This document shows, piece by piece, positions 16,901 through 24,463 of a stretch of DNA of 64,000 bases. This DNA comes from Gulosibacter sediminis (lineage in GTDB: Bacteria > Actinomycetota > Actinomycetes > Actinomycetales > Microbacteriaceae). The position numbers and the translations under genes were made by a program. Location: the NCBI RefSeq assembly GCF_023370115.1, contig NZ_CP097160.1, positions 806,001 through 870,000 on the forward strand, given 5' to 3'. Within the stretch, counting starts at the first letter, position 1. Every line of letters begins with the position of its first letter. Under the pieces are notes generated by a model. That model did not search any database, was not told the DNA's origin, and saw only the letters and a program-made list of their open reading frames with translations.

Positions 16901-18047
16901 GCCGGGCGTGAACCGCAGCGAGGCCGAGGTGCAGGCGAGCATCGACGACACCGCGTACGCGCAGCTCGCGCAGCTGCTGCCGACGATCTCGCTGACGCGC
17001 TCGTACCGCGCCGGCGGCGAGGACCTCACCGAGCTCGTCAACGAGCGCTTCTACGGCGGCCGGCTGCACTCGATGCCCTGGGCCGGCGCGTTCCTCGGCC
17101 ACTCGTCGCTCACGTACTCGTACGTGCCCGGCGGCACCGGCCTGCCCGACCGCCGCACCGGCACCGTCGAGGCGACCGATGCCGAGGTCACCCGCGTCGT
17201 TGAGCTCGTGCTCGACCACGCGATTCACCGCCCGCGCGAATCGCTCATGATTGTGAGCGCGTCGGCGGCCCACGCCGAACGCGTCGAGCAGGCGATCTGG
17301 TCGGCGGTCTCGCAGCGCAGCGACCTCGCTGAGTTCTTCACGAAGCCGCGCAACGAGCCGTTCACCGTCGCGACCATCGAGGCTTCGGCGGCGCAGGCGC
17401 GCGACCGTGTCATTTTCTCGCTCGGCTACGGTGTGACGCCGCACGGCCGCGTGCTCTCGGACTTCGGGGTACTCGGCAGCCCGCTCGGCGAGCGCGCACT
17501 CGCGGTGACAATGACCCGCGCGCGTCGCTCGCTCGTCATCGTCACCTGCGTGCGCCCCGACCAGTTCGAGGTGTCGCGCCTGACCCGAGGCACCGTCGGG
17601 CTCGCCGAGATCCTCACCGAGCTCGGCGAGCGCACCGAGCAGCCCGGCGGCTCCGACCCCGACGGCAGCGGCGAGGCGCCGATGCTCGTTGACCTCGCAC
17701 GCCGCCTCGCGTCGTTCGGGATGCGCGTCGAGCTCGGCTTCCGCGGCGAGATTCCGCTCGCCGCGTCGTACGGCAACCGCGCCATCGTCATCGACATGGA
17801 TGTCGCCGCCGGCGAGTCGACGCCGACCACGACGCTGCGGGAGTCGCTGCGCCTGCGGCCCGAGCTACTCAAGCGCCTCGGCTGGTACTACCTGCGCGTG
17901 CGCGCGTTCGAGCTGTTCGCGAACCCCGAGGCCGTGGCCCGGCGCATCGCGATCGCGCTCGACGTGCCGATTCCCGACGAGGATGCCGCCGACCTGCCTG
18001 AGCTCACGCGCGGCAAGCCGCAGCTGCCGCGAGCGGAGGCGGAGTGA
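13995..18047 (+). CDS. Giant SF1-helicase-like protein with degenerate ATPase motifs
   Basis: About 1350 residues. An acidic, low-complexity N-terminal region (about 20-130) leads to a helicase-like body. The order of SF1 motifs is recognisable: a Q-motif-like DTEQERVVDAI, Walker A region LPGTGVTQT in which Val401 stands where Lys is required, motif II region LLVDAAA with Asp925-Ala926 instead of Asp-Glu, GDPVTQ (motif III), LTRSYRAGG (motif IV) and VTMTRARRSLVIVT (motif VI). Coiled-coil-like segments fill the middle. ATP hydrolysis is therefore doubtful, and a structural or DNA-binding role is possible. The start GTG at 13995 has only weak ribosome-site support. The next small gene overlaps its stop. 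Confidence 0.75.
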   Translation: MWGIFRRQNAKNNDEPAVDVSAERDRKEASATEPILEREQGERELEDGVAVGDRPTEWINQARATRATKPAEEASESTDTTAFAPMPTLPAVEVEEQDAESESPADSEFAAPETSPVAAQPVNIVDTHVRWREEIAELGGTSPLRNFAARRGTYIDLTTAHPSGIATLLARRPVMLSSLVREPIAFRTALEAAGLVARRGAELEAGRGLSCVQLAIGFASWLSSDGELHAPIFLRTATLRRLGRDYEIRLRGKLQPNIALLRALFDDGVTVRASELQTRVGDSGSLFPDSAFEYVREAGAKLPKFEVDSMAALSTFADFSGAMLDDAEELRHPVLDALAGDRDARERLSRPISAETSIDPDRRDPASDRLLLDADTEQERVVDAILGGSSFVVETLPGTGVTQTVVNAIGHLVDRDRRVLVVTPRIASIRAIRARLKHVGLEGLAVTPRTLRRDVIAAISRNERADRPNTADLDDALVRLRRVLADYRSALTTDHPEFGVSPLDALEELSRLELRDVPPSTTARLGHEQLVALREPAKRAGVAAQMRDLAELGEFRFSHDESPWYGLGFQSTDEVEHVHSTAVRLADGRTSELLRSGEKLIEQTNLRAPETFAELGIYLRLLADIRETLDRFTPEIFDADLSELIEATGPRREGSDMSASRRRELRNYSREFVRPGVTVNELHESLKYVQRQRIMWHRYVRDAAQPNVPTGIDRMRSEWRDVNALVQIVDAPLGDAGKTTLADTKLDELEERLQQFAAKSEVLDNAVDRLALNEQLRGQGLGELLDDLGERHLESHEVEDELELAWWQSVLEEQLANEKALLNANTRVLTRLESDFRVVDEAHTASSADQLAWQLAQAWKVALVDRAEEADSLRELLRTPGLTSRQLVDQAAGLSRSVSQVWITTPYDVPRIDPRAKFDAVLLVDAAAVQTAEVVGAIRRGTQVIAFGDPVTQYPTPFSVAVLPPSEPQPGVNRSEAEVQASIDDTAYAQLAQLLPTISLTRSYRAGGEDLTELVNERFYGGRLHSMPWAGAFLGHSSLTYSYVPGGTGLPDRRTGTVEATDAEVTRVVELVLDHAIHRPRESLMIVSASAAHAERVEQAIWSAVSQRSDLAEFFTKPRNEPFTVATIEASAAQARDRVIFSLGYGVTPHGRVLSDFGVLGSPLGERALAVTMTRARRSLVIVTCVRPDQFEVSRLTRGTVGLAEILTELGERTEQPGGSDPDGSGEAPMLVDLARRLASFGMRVELGFRGEIPLAASYGNRAIVIDMDVAAGESTPTTTLRESLRLRPELLKRLGWYYLRVRAFELFANPEAVARRIAIALDVPIPDEDAADLPELTRGKPQLPRAEAE

Positions 18048-18235
18048 CCCGCAAGCATCGGCGGGTGACCACCGAGGCACCCGCTGGCAGCGATCCGCAT
18101 CCGGCCGAAACCTATCCCGAGCTCGCGGGCGAAGACCGCCCCGAGCAGTGGGGGGATGCGCCGCGCAAGGCGGAGGACTCCGCGAACGATGACCGGCTGC
18201 GCGATAACGTGCCGCCACACAACGTGAACGTTTAG
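18044..18235 (+). CDS. Conserved small hydrophilic protein
   Basis: A 63-residue protein, strongly hydrophilic, beginning MTRKHRRVTTEAPAGSDPHP and ending RLRDNVPPHNV. It has no membrane segment and no known motif apart from RPEQWGDAPRK, a pattern I associate with short conserved proteins of Microbacteriaceae. The GTG at 18044 overlaps the TGA of the giant helicase-like gene (GTGA), so its translation is coupled to that gene. Confidence 0.7.
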   Translation: MTRKHRRVTTEAPAGSDPHPAETYPELAGEDRPEQWGDAPRKAEDSANDDRLRDNVPPHNVNV

Positions 18236-18241
18236 GTGTCG

Positions 18242-19552
18242 ATGAGTACGCGTCACCCCGAGCGCGACGACGAAGAACGTGATCTCGTCGCCGCCGAAAC
18301 CGGGCAGATTCCCCTGGGCGACATCGCCGCCGCCGCGAAGCAGGCCGACCGCATCCCACGCGAGATCTGGATTCTCATCGGTGCAACGTTCTTCGTGGCC
18401 GTCGGATTCGCGCTCGTCGTGCCGGTGCTGCCGCAGTACGCCGAAAGCTTCGGCGTCGGCGCTTTCCTCGTGTCGGTGGTGGTGAGCGCGTTCGCATTCA
18501 TGCGATTCATCACGGCGCCCGTCGGCGGCATCCTCGTCGATCGCTTCGGCGAACGGCCGATGTACATTTCCGGCCTGCTCATCGTCGCGATCTCGAGCTT
18601 CGCATCTGCCTTCGCGAGCAGCTATGTCGAGCTGCTCATCTTCCGCGGGCTTGGCGGCATCGGCTCGGCACTCTTTACCCTGTCGGCGTCGGCGATGGTC
18701 GTGAAGTTCTCGCCGCCGCGGATCCGCGGCCGCGTGACCTCGTTGTGGTCGGGCACGTTCCTCATCGGCAACATTTCGGGGCCGATCTTCGGCGGCATCC
18801 TCGGTCAGGCTGGCATGAGCGTGCCGTTCTTCGTCTACGGCTGCGCGCTGGTGGTCGCCGCGGTGCTCGTGGCGGTGTTGCTGCGGGGCGGCCCAACGCG
18901 CGCTGGAAAGGGTGCGGTGAAGGCGCCGCCGATGACGTTCGCCGAGGCCCTCGCGATTCCGGCCTACCGCACCTCGCTGCTGTTCGGCTTTGCGAACGGC
19001 TGGGCGAACCTCGGCATGCGCGCCGCCGTGATTCCGCTGTTCGTGAGCCAGGTCGTCAACGACGAGCCGTACGCCGCGGGCCTCGTGGTGGCCGCCGCGG
19101 CGGTGGGCATGGTGCTGATTCTGCAGTGGTCGGGTCGGGCGAGCGACCACCGCGGGCGTCGGCCGCTCATTCTCGCGGGACTCGTCGTGTCGGCCGCGGC
19201 GATGGTCGCAATGGTGTGGTCGCACGAACTCTGGGCGGTGCTGCTGGTCAGCTTCGTCGCCGGCATCGGCAGCGGCCTCTGCGGCCCCGTGTCGCAGGCG
19301 GCGGTGGGCGACATCATCGGGCCGAACCGTTCGGGCGGCCGCGCGCTGTCGCTGTTCCAGATGCTGCAGGACCTCGGCCAGATCGCCGGGCCGATGATTG
19401 CGGGGCTGCTCATCGATTTCGTGAGCTACGAGCTCGCCTTTGTGGTTGCCGCCGGTGTGCTGCTGCTGCCGGCGATTGCGTGGGCGTTCACTCGCGACAC
19501 GTTGCCGGGAAACGAAAGTGGGCCCGGCCAACGGCCGAGCCCAATTCGGTAA
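18242..19552 (+). CDS. MFS transporter (drug-efflux type)
   Basis: About 436 residues with around 12 hydrophobic segments. It has the MFS signature after helix 2 (GGILVDRFGERPMY) and the related RASDHRGRRPLI loop between helices 8 and 9, which mark a major facilitator antiporter. The substrate is unknown. The ATG at 18242 is used; the GTG at 18236, directly after the preceding stop, is possible. A GC-rich hairpin overlaps the final codons (about 19519-19541) and may help to end transcription. Confidence 0.85.
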   Translation: MSTRHPERDDEERDLVAAETGQIPLGDIAAAAKQADRIPREIWILIGATFFVAVGFALVVPVLPQYAESFGVGAFLVSVVVSAFAFMRFITAPVGGILVDRFGERPMYISGLLIVAISSFASAFASSYVELLIFRGLGGIGSALFTLSASAMVVKFSPPRIRGRVTSLWSGTFLIGNISGPIFGGILGQAGMSVPFFVYGCALVVAAVLVAVLLRGGPTRAGKGAVKAPPMTFAEALAIPAYRTSLLFGFANGWANLGMRAAVIPLFVSQVVNDEPYAAGLVVAAAAVGMVLILQWSGRASDHRGRRPLILAGLVVSAAAMVAMVWSHELWAVLLVSFVAGIGSGLCGPVSQAAVGDIIGPNRSGGRALSLFQMLQDLGQIAGPMIAGLLIDFVSYELAFVVAAGVLLLPAIAWAFTRDTLPGNESGPGQRPSPIR

Positions 19553-19559
19553 GCAGCGA

Positions 19560-19955
19560 CTACTGGTGGCGGGTCGCGAGCAGGTCGCGGATCTCGACGA
19601 GCAGGTCGGTCTCGGTCGCCGCGGCCTCTTCCTCTTCTGGGCGGTGGCCGTGCTTTCGGATGTACATGGCTTCGTTCAGCTTGTTCATCGGCAGAACGAT
19701 GACGAAGTAGACGACGAGCGCGATGAGCAGGAAGTTGATGACGGCGGCGATGACCTGGCCGACGCCGAAGGCGACGGGGCCAACCTGCCACACGGCGCTG
19801 GCGAGCTGGTCAGCGTTGAACATTGCGGCGATGAGGGGGTTAAAGATGCCCTCAACGAGCGCGTTGACGATCGCAGTGAATGCCGTACCGATGATGACCG
19901 CGACGGCAAGTTCGACAACATTGCCCCGCATAATGAATTCTTTGAAGCCTTGCAT
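19560..19955 (-). CDS. mscL: Large-conductance mechanosensitive channel
   Basis: A 131-residue protein. It begins MQGFKEFIMRGNVVELAVAVIIGTAF, the family's N-terminal helix and TM1 with the gating VVELAVAVIIG stretch. TM2 is about residues 66-90, followed by the cytoplasmic helix bundle. Normal length for MscL, which opens under membrane tension to release solutes on osmotic downshock. The ATG at 19955 has AAGGAGGAGC directly upstream, so the longer frame is rejected. It converges with the MFS gene. Confidence 0.97.
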   Translation of the reverse strand: MQGFKEFIMRGNVVELAVAVIIGTAFTAIVNALVEGIFNPLIAAMFNADQLASAVWQVGPVAFGVGQVIAAVINFLLIALVVYFVIVLPMNKLNEAMYIRKHGHRPEEEEAAATETDLLVEIRDLLATRHQ

Positions 19956-20124
19956 GGCTCCTCCTTGTGAGTCGGAATTAGCGTCATGTCCGGCTACCGG
20001 GGAGAGAGCGCACCCGTCGCGCTTGCGGCTGGGCGCAATCATCGCAGCAGCGAACTGAGCATAACCCTGCGCTAAATAAACAAGTGCGACACGCCGCACA
20101 GTTCATCGGAATTTGGGGCGCTGG

Positions 20125-20706
20125 CTAGCTGGAATTGGCGCGGGTATCGAGATACATCGATGGGGTCACGATGCCCGCGACGCGCACATCGTGGGGCTCG
20201 CGCGGCAGCCGCTCAAGCACCTCGTCATCGTGCACGACCGCGACGAGGCGGGCCCGCTGCTCGGGTTCGAGCACCTCGAGGGCACGGTCGTAGTAGCCGC
20301 CGCCCCAGCCGAGGCGCGTGCCGCTTCGGTCGGCCGCGGCCGCCGGTAGCAGGAGGAGTTCGGCCGTGTCGAGGCCGGATGCGAGGGCCGGGCCGAGCGG
20401 CTCGGGCACGCGCAGGCGGGGATGCTCGGTGAGCTCGCCCGTGTCGACGCACCACTCGAGGGTGGTTTCGGAGCTGGCGCGGGGGAGGAGTACCTGCACG
20501 TCGTGGTCGCGGGCCCAACTCAGGAACGCGGTGGTCGGTGGCTCGAGGGTGGTGGACGCGAAGCAGGCGACCACGCGGGCGTCGAACTTGCGCGTGAGGC
20601 CGCGCAGCTGCTCGGCAAGGCTGTCGGCGAGGGCCGCGGTGGCGGTCTGCCCGCGCATCCGTCGCATGCCGCGCACCGTTGCGCGGAGCTCGTATTTGCT
20701 GGCCAT
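20125..20706 (-). CDS. 5-formyltetrahydrofolate cyclo-ligase
   Basis: A 193-residue enzyme of the 5-FTHF cyclo-ligase family, which converts 5-formyl-THF to 5,10-methenyl-THF using ATP. The signature RLGWGGGYYDRAL is present near residue 130, with the phosphate-binding Gly-rich loop. The N-terminus has the expected basic KYELRATVRGMRRMR helix. It is transcribed divergently from galU with a short shared promoter region. Confidence 0.92.
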   Translation of the reverse strand: MASKYELRATVRGMRRMRGQTATAALADSLAEQLRGLTRKFDARVVACFASTTLEPPTTAFLSWARDHDVQVLLPRASSETTLEWCVDTGELTEHPRLRVPEPLGPALASGLDTAELLLLPAAAADRSGTRLGWGGGYYDRALEVLEPEQRARLVAVVHDDEVLERLPREPHDVRVAGIVTPSMYLDTRANSS

Positions 20707-20749
20707 GGGTCAACGCTAGCGGTCAACGCGGATGATTAGGATGCACATT

Positions 20750-21691
20750 ATGACGTTTGAGGTGAACAAGGCGGTCATTCCCGCAGCTGGTCTCGGCACC
20801 CGATTCTTGCCGGCAACGAAGGCGATGCCGAAGGAGATGCTTCCGGTCGTCGACCGGCCCGCGATCCAGTATGTAGTCGAGGAGGCCGTCGAGGCGGGGC
20901 TGACCGACATCCTCATGGTGACCGGGCGCAACAAGACGCCGCTCGAGAATCACTTCGACCGCGTGCTCGAGCTCGAGTCGGCGCTCGAGGAGCGCGGCGA
21001 CCAGCACAAGCTCGAGGCCGTACGGCACGCGAGCAACCTCGCCGACGTGCACTACCTGCGTCAGGGCAGCCCGCTCGGCCTCGGCCACGCGGTGTACCGC
21101 GCCCACCAGCACGTTGGCGACGAGTCGTTCGCCGTGTTGCTTGGCGACGACATCATTGCCGAGGGTGGCCAGCTGCTGCGTGAGATGGTGCGCGTGCACC
21201 GCGAGACCGGCGCGAGCGTTGTCGCGGTGCAGGAAGTGCCGCAGGAGCAGGTGTCGTCGTACGGTGTCGTCGCGCCGCAGCTCGTCGACGGCGAGTTCAA
21301 GAGCGCGGGTGACTATGAGTGGCCGACCTACTGGGTGAACTCACTCGTCGAGAAGCCCGCCGTTGAGGACGCGCCGTCGAACTTCGCGGTGATCGGTCGC
21401 TACGTGCTGCGCCCCGAGGCGTTCGCGATTCTCGAGAACACGCCTCCCGGACGCGGCGGTGAGATTCAGCTCACCGACGCCCTCGTCGAGATGGCCGCGA
21501 ACCGTGAGGAGACCGGCGGCGTCGTCGCGCTCGTCTACGGCGGCCGTCGCTTCGACACCGGCAACAAGTTCGAGTACCTCAAAGCGAACATCGAGCTCGC
21601 GATTGCGAACTCTGACCACGGCCCCGAGGTGCGCGAGTGGATCCAGCAGTACGCGCAGCAACTCGCGCAGCAGTCGCAGAGCGGAAGCTAG
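20750..21691 (+). CDS. galU: UTP--glucose-1-phosphate uridylyltransferase
   Basis: A 313-residue nucleotidyltransferase that makes UDP-glucose for cell-wall and capsule sugars. The N-terminal AGLGTRFLPATKAMPKEMLPVVDRP is the diagnostic nucleotide-binding loop of GalU. Other family blocks (GLGHAV, GEIQLTDAL, GRRFDTGNKFEYLKAN) are intact. Three in-frame ATGs lie at 20732, 20741 and 20750; the last is preferred because AGGATG lies about 8 bases before it. The acetyltransferase gene follows after 2 bases. Confidence 0.95.
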   Translation: MTFEVNKAVIPAAGLGTRFLPATKAMPKEMLPVVDRPAIQYVVEEAVEAGLTDILMVTGRNKTPLENHFDRVLELESALEERGDQHKLEAVRHASNLADVHYLRQGSPLGLGHAVYRAHQHVGDESFAVLLGDDIIAEGGQLLREMVRVHRETGASVVAVQEVPQEQVSSYGVVAPQLVDGEFKSAGDYEWPTYWVNSLVEKPAVEDAPSNFAVIGRYVLRPEAFAILENTPPGRGGEIQLTDALVEMAANREETGGVVALVYGGRRFDTGNKFEYLKANIELAIANSDHGPEVREWIQQYAQQLAQQSQSGS

Positions 21692-21693
21692 CT

Positions 21694-22329
21694 ATGTTTG
21701 CCGGGGTGGAGCATCCCGCGCTCACTGACGGCGAGCTCACCCTGCGTTCGCTGCGCACGCGAGATGCGCGGGAACTCGAGCGCGTGCTGCTCGAGAACCG
21801 ACCCTGGCTACAGCCGTGGGAGGCGACGCTGCCAGGAGGTTCGGGCAACTGGAACGTGCGCGGCGCGGTGCGCTCGCTGCTTGAGCAGTCGGGGCAGCGC
21901 ACCGCTGTGCCCTGGGTGCTCGAGGTTGGCGGGCAGCTCGTGGGGCAGCTCACGATGTCGAACATTCAGTGGGGCGCGGTCTTGCAAGGGACGATCGGGT
22001 ATTGGGTCGCGCAGAGCGTCGCGGGTCGCGGGTTTACGCCGAGCGCGGTGGCGATGGCCACCGATTACGGTTTTCGCCAGCTTGGCCTGCACCGGGTCGA
22101 GATCTGCATTCGCCCCGAGAACGGACCGTCGCTGCGGGTCGTGGAAAAGCTCGGCTTTCGCTTTGAGGGGCGCCGTGACCGGTACATCCACATCGATGGT
22201 GACTGGCGCGATCACTACTGCTTCGGTCTCGTGCGTGACGAGGTGCCGCAGGGCGTGCTGGCACGCTGGCGCGCGGGCGACGTCGATGAGCGGGTTGCGG
22301 CGCGGCCCGAAACGGGACCGCTTTCCTAG
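21694..22329 (+). CDS. GNAT acetyltransferase, RimJ/RimL type
   Basis: A 211-residue protein. The pattern (LTLRSLRTRDARELERVLLENRPWLQPWE, then GTIGYWVAQSVAGRGFTPSAV for acetyl-CoA binding, then LHRVEICIRPENGPSLRVVEKLGFRFEG) is that of ribosomal-protein-type N-acetyltransferases. The start is the ATG at 21694, directly after galU, so the two are co-transcribed. The actual acceptor is unknown. Confidence 0.88.
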   Translation: MFAGVEHPALTDGELTLRSLRTRDARELERVLLENRPWLQPWEATLPGGSGNWNVRGAVRSLLEQSGQRTAVPWVLEVGGQLVGQLTMSNIQWGAVLQGTIGYWVAQSVAGRGFTPSAVAMATDYGFRQLGLHRVEICIRPENGPSLRVVEKLGFRFEGRRDRYIHIDGDWRDHYCFGLVRDEVPQGVLARWRAGDVDERVAARPETGPLS

Positions 22330-22343
22330 ATAGCGCTGCGGGC

Positions 22344-23120
22344 GTGCAGGAGATCATCGGCTCGATGCCGAACTACGGGGCCGCGCACTGGGCGATGCTG
22401 GCGCTGCTCGTCGTGCTCGTGGCCGTGTGCGTGCCGCTGGGCCGGCGCATCCGTGACACTGCGCGCGAAGCGCAGGCGTATCGCTGGTGCGGTTGGGCAC
22501 TGCTCCTCTGGTCGATCGGGTGGTGGGTCTGGGCGATGCTGCCCGAGAACTGGAACCCCGCGGAGTCGCTGCCGCTGCACTATTCGGATGCGCTGCGGCT
22601 CATCGCGGCGCTCGCGCTGATCACGCGCCAGCGGTTTTGGCTCGCACTGTTGTTCTTCTGGGGTCTCACGCTCAACCTGCAGGCCGTCGTGACGCCGTCG
22701 CTGAACTACTACGTGTCGCCCGGGGCCGAATTCGTTGACTACTGGAGCTTTCACCTGCTCGTCCAGCTCGCGGCGATCGTCATCGTGTGGGGCCACGGGT
22801 ATCGGCCGAGCTGGCGCGAGTACTGGTGGGCATTCGGGTCGGCGGTGGCGTGGGCCGTTGTGGCAGGAGTTGGCAACGTGATTTCGGGTGCCAACTACGG
22901 GTTCCTCGCGCATAAGCCGCCCACCGCATCCGCCCTGGACGCGATGCCGGAGTGGCCCTGGTACGTGCCGATTCTGTTGCTGCTCGTTGGGGGAGTGTGG
23001 GCGCTGATGACCTGGCAGTTCGTCCACGGATGCGGGAAACTGCGAAATACCTGGGAAACCACATACGTCACACCAGACACTCCCGGAACAATCCGCGGCA
23101 ACGATCGGGCGGCACCCTAA
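22344..23120 (+). CDS. TIGR02206-like (YwaF-type) membrane protein
   Basis: A 258-residue integral membrane protein with about seven hydrophobic segments. The short conserved features (LPLHYSDALRLIAALALITRQ and a later Asn-Gly-rich VISGANYGFLAHKPP) match the YwaF/TIGR02206 family, which has no established role. The start is a GTG at 22344. It follows the acetyltransferase by 14 bases and precedes a coiled-coil protein gene by 9 bases, so it may belong to the same run. Confidence 0.7.
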   Translation: MQEIIGSMPNYGAAHWAMLALLVVLVAVCVPLGRRIRDTAREAQAYRWCGWALLLWSIGWWVWAMLPENWNPAESLPLHYSDALRLIAALALITRQRFWLALLFFWGLTLNLQAVVTPSLNYYVSPGAEFVDYWSFHLLVQLAAIVIVWGHGYRPSWREYWWAFGSAVAWAVVAGVGNVISGANYGFLAHKPPTASALDAMPEWPWYVPILLLLVGGVWALMTWQFVHGCGKLRNTWETTYVTPDTPGTIRGNDRAAP

Positions 23121-23129
23121 CGTGATCGC

Positions 23130-24380
23130 ATGCAGGAATTCGGAGGGGCAAGCAGTCTCGCGCTCGCGTTGATCGCGTTGCTTGCCGTCGGATTCTACGT
23201 GCCGACGTGGGTTCGCGAGCACAACGCTCGGGCGAGCGAACGAAATGCGGTGCGCCTGCAGCAGACGATTCGCGCGCTCGCGCAGACGGCGGCCCACCCC
23301 GAGGTGTACGAACTCGAGGCGAACGCCCGCGAGGTTCGCACGCAGCGCCGCGAGCTGAAGCGTGCCCGGCAGCTTGAGGCCGACGCGGTGCGGGAGCAGG
23401 CGCGCGCGGTCGCGGCAGAACGAGAGGCATCCGCCCGGCTGCGACTGGCCGAGGCACGGGCAAGCAGACAAGAACGAGAGGCAGCGGAGGCGGAGATGGC
23501 AGACGCAATTGCACGACGTGAGGCCGCTGCCCGGGCACGGGCCGCGGCGGCGCGTGCGGCGCAGCGCGAAGCAGAGATTCGCGGCACGTGCGAGACGGCG
23601 CAGGAGCGGTGGGCTGGTGGCTCGTCGGGTTCGGAACGTGCAGTCGAGCGGAAGATCACGGGTCAGGTGCCCCGCATCGATGGCTCGCGTGAGGCGGCGA
23701 AGCGTCGGCAGCGTGGCCGACTGACGGCGACCGGCGTGGGCGCATTTGGTCTGCTGCTCGCCGTGATCGGCCTGGTCGTCGGTCTCAGTGGGCTCGGTAT
23801 TTCGCTGCTGGTGTTCGGCGCCACGGCGGCGGTTGGCGCTGGCTGGATGCTTTCTCGCATTAATTCGGTGTGGCTCGCGCAGCAGGACGAAGTTGTCGTT
23901 GCGGCGGCCCCCGAAGCACAGGAGATTGCCGAGCAGCTCGAGGAGATTGCCGAGGCGCGGCCGAAGCAGCGCGACCTCATCTTCTTTGACGTCGAGACGC
24001 GAGAGGATGCGGCGCCGGCGCCCGCGAACTCGTGGACGCCCGTGCCGCTGCCGAAGCCGCTTTACCTCGGTCGGGCGACGTCGGACGAGCTTGACGGGCC
24101 CGACGGTGGTCCCGACGGGCCCGGCGGCAAGCGCGACCAGATGGATGCTGACCTCGCGCAGTTGCTGCGCGAGGAGTCGGACCGCTCGACGCAGGCACTG
24201 CGCGACGCGCACCGCGATGTCGCGAGCCTGCCGAACGGTGTGCAGCGCATCCGCCCGATCACCGTCGGCAGCGCGAGCGAGTGGAGCCACATGGGCGACG
24301 TCGACGCGATCGTGCAGGACGCCGGCGCCGGCGAATACGACGACTTGGACGCGTTGCTTCGTCGCCGTCGCGCGGGTTAG
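23130..24380 (+). CDS. Membrane protein with long coiled coil, unknown function
   Basis: A 416-residue protein. A hydrophobic N-terminal segment (about 9-26) is followed by a very Ala/Glu/Arg-rich coiled coil (about 30-155). A hydrophobic hairpin of two segments (about 203-246) comes next, and the hydrophilic C-terminal half has an Asp/Gly/Pro-rich stretch. I do not recognise a family. The architecture suggests a bitopic or hairpin membrane scaffold, possibly for envelope or division, which is inference. The ATG at 23130 is the only well-placed start. Confidence 0.6.
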   Translation: MQEFGGASSLALALIALLAVGFYVPTWVREHNARASERNAVRLQQTIRALAQTAAHPEVYELEANAREVRTQRRELKRARQLEADAVREQARAVAAEREASARLRLAEARASRQEREAAEAEMADAIARREAAARARAAAARAAQREAEIRGTCETAQERWAGGSSGSERAVERKITGQVPRIDGSREAAKRRQRGRLTATGVGAFGLLLAVIGLVVGLSGLGISLLVFGATAAVGAGWMLSRINSVWLAQQDEVVVAAAPEAQEIAEQLEEIAEARPKQRDLIFFDVETREDAAPAPANSWTPVPLPKPLYLGRATSDELDGPDGGPDGPGGKRDQMDADLAQLLREESDRSTQALRDAHRDVASLPNGVQRIRPITVGSASEWSHMGDVDAIVQDAGAGEYDDLDALLRRRRAG

Positions 24381-24463
24381 TCAGTAGGATGAGGGGCTGA
24401 CGGTCGTCGTTCGTGACGGCCCGGCAGCTCCCCGTATTCAGCAACAAGGTTGGCAGGCACTCG

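Noticed and set aside
15648-17444. 598-codon antisense frame within the pseudo-helicase gene
   Set aside because: The sense frame shows helicase motifs in order and codon structure fits it; the antisense product is Arg/Val-rich without any motif.
22326-24290. 654-codon antisense frame opposite the three membrane protein genes
   Set aside because: The sense strand has consistent starts and hydrophobic segments; the antisense product is Arg/His-rich without features.
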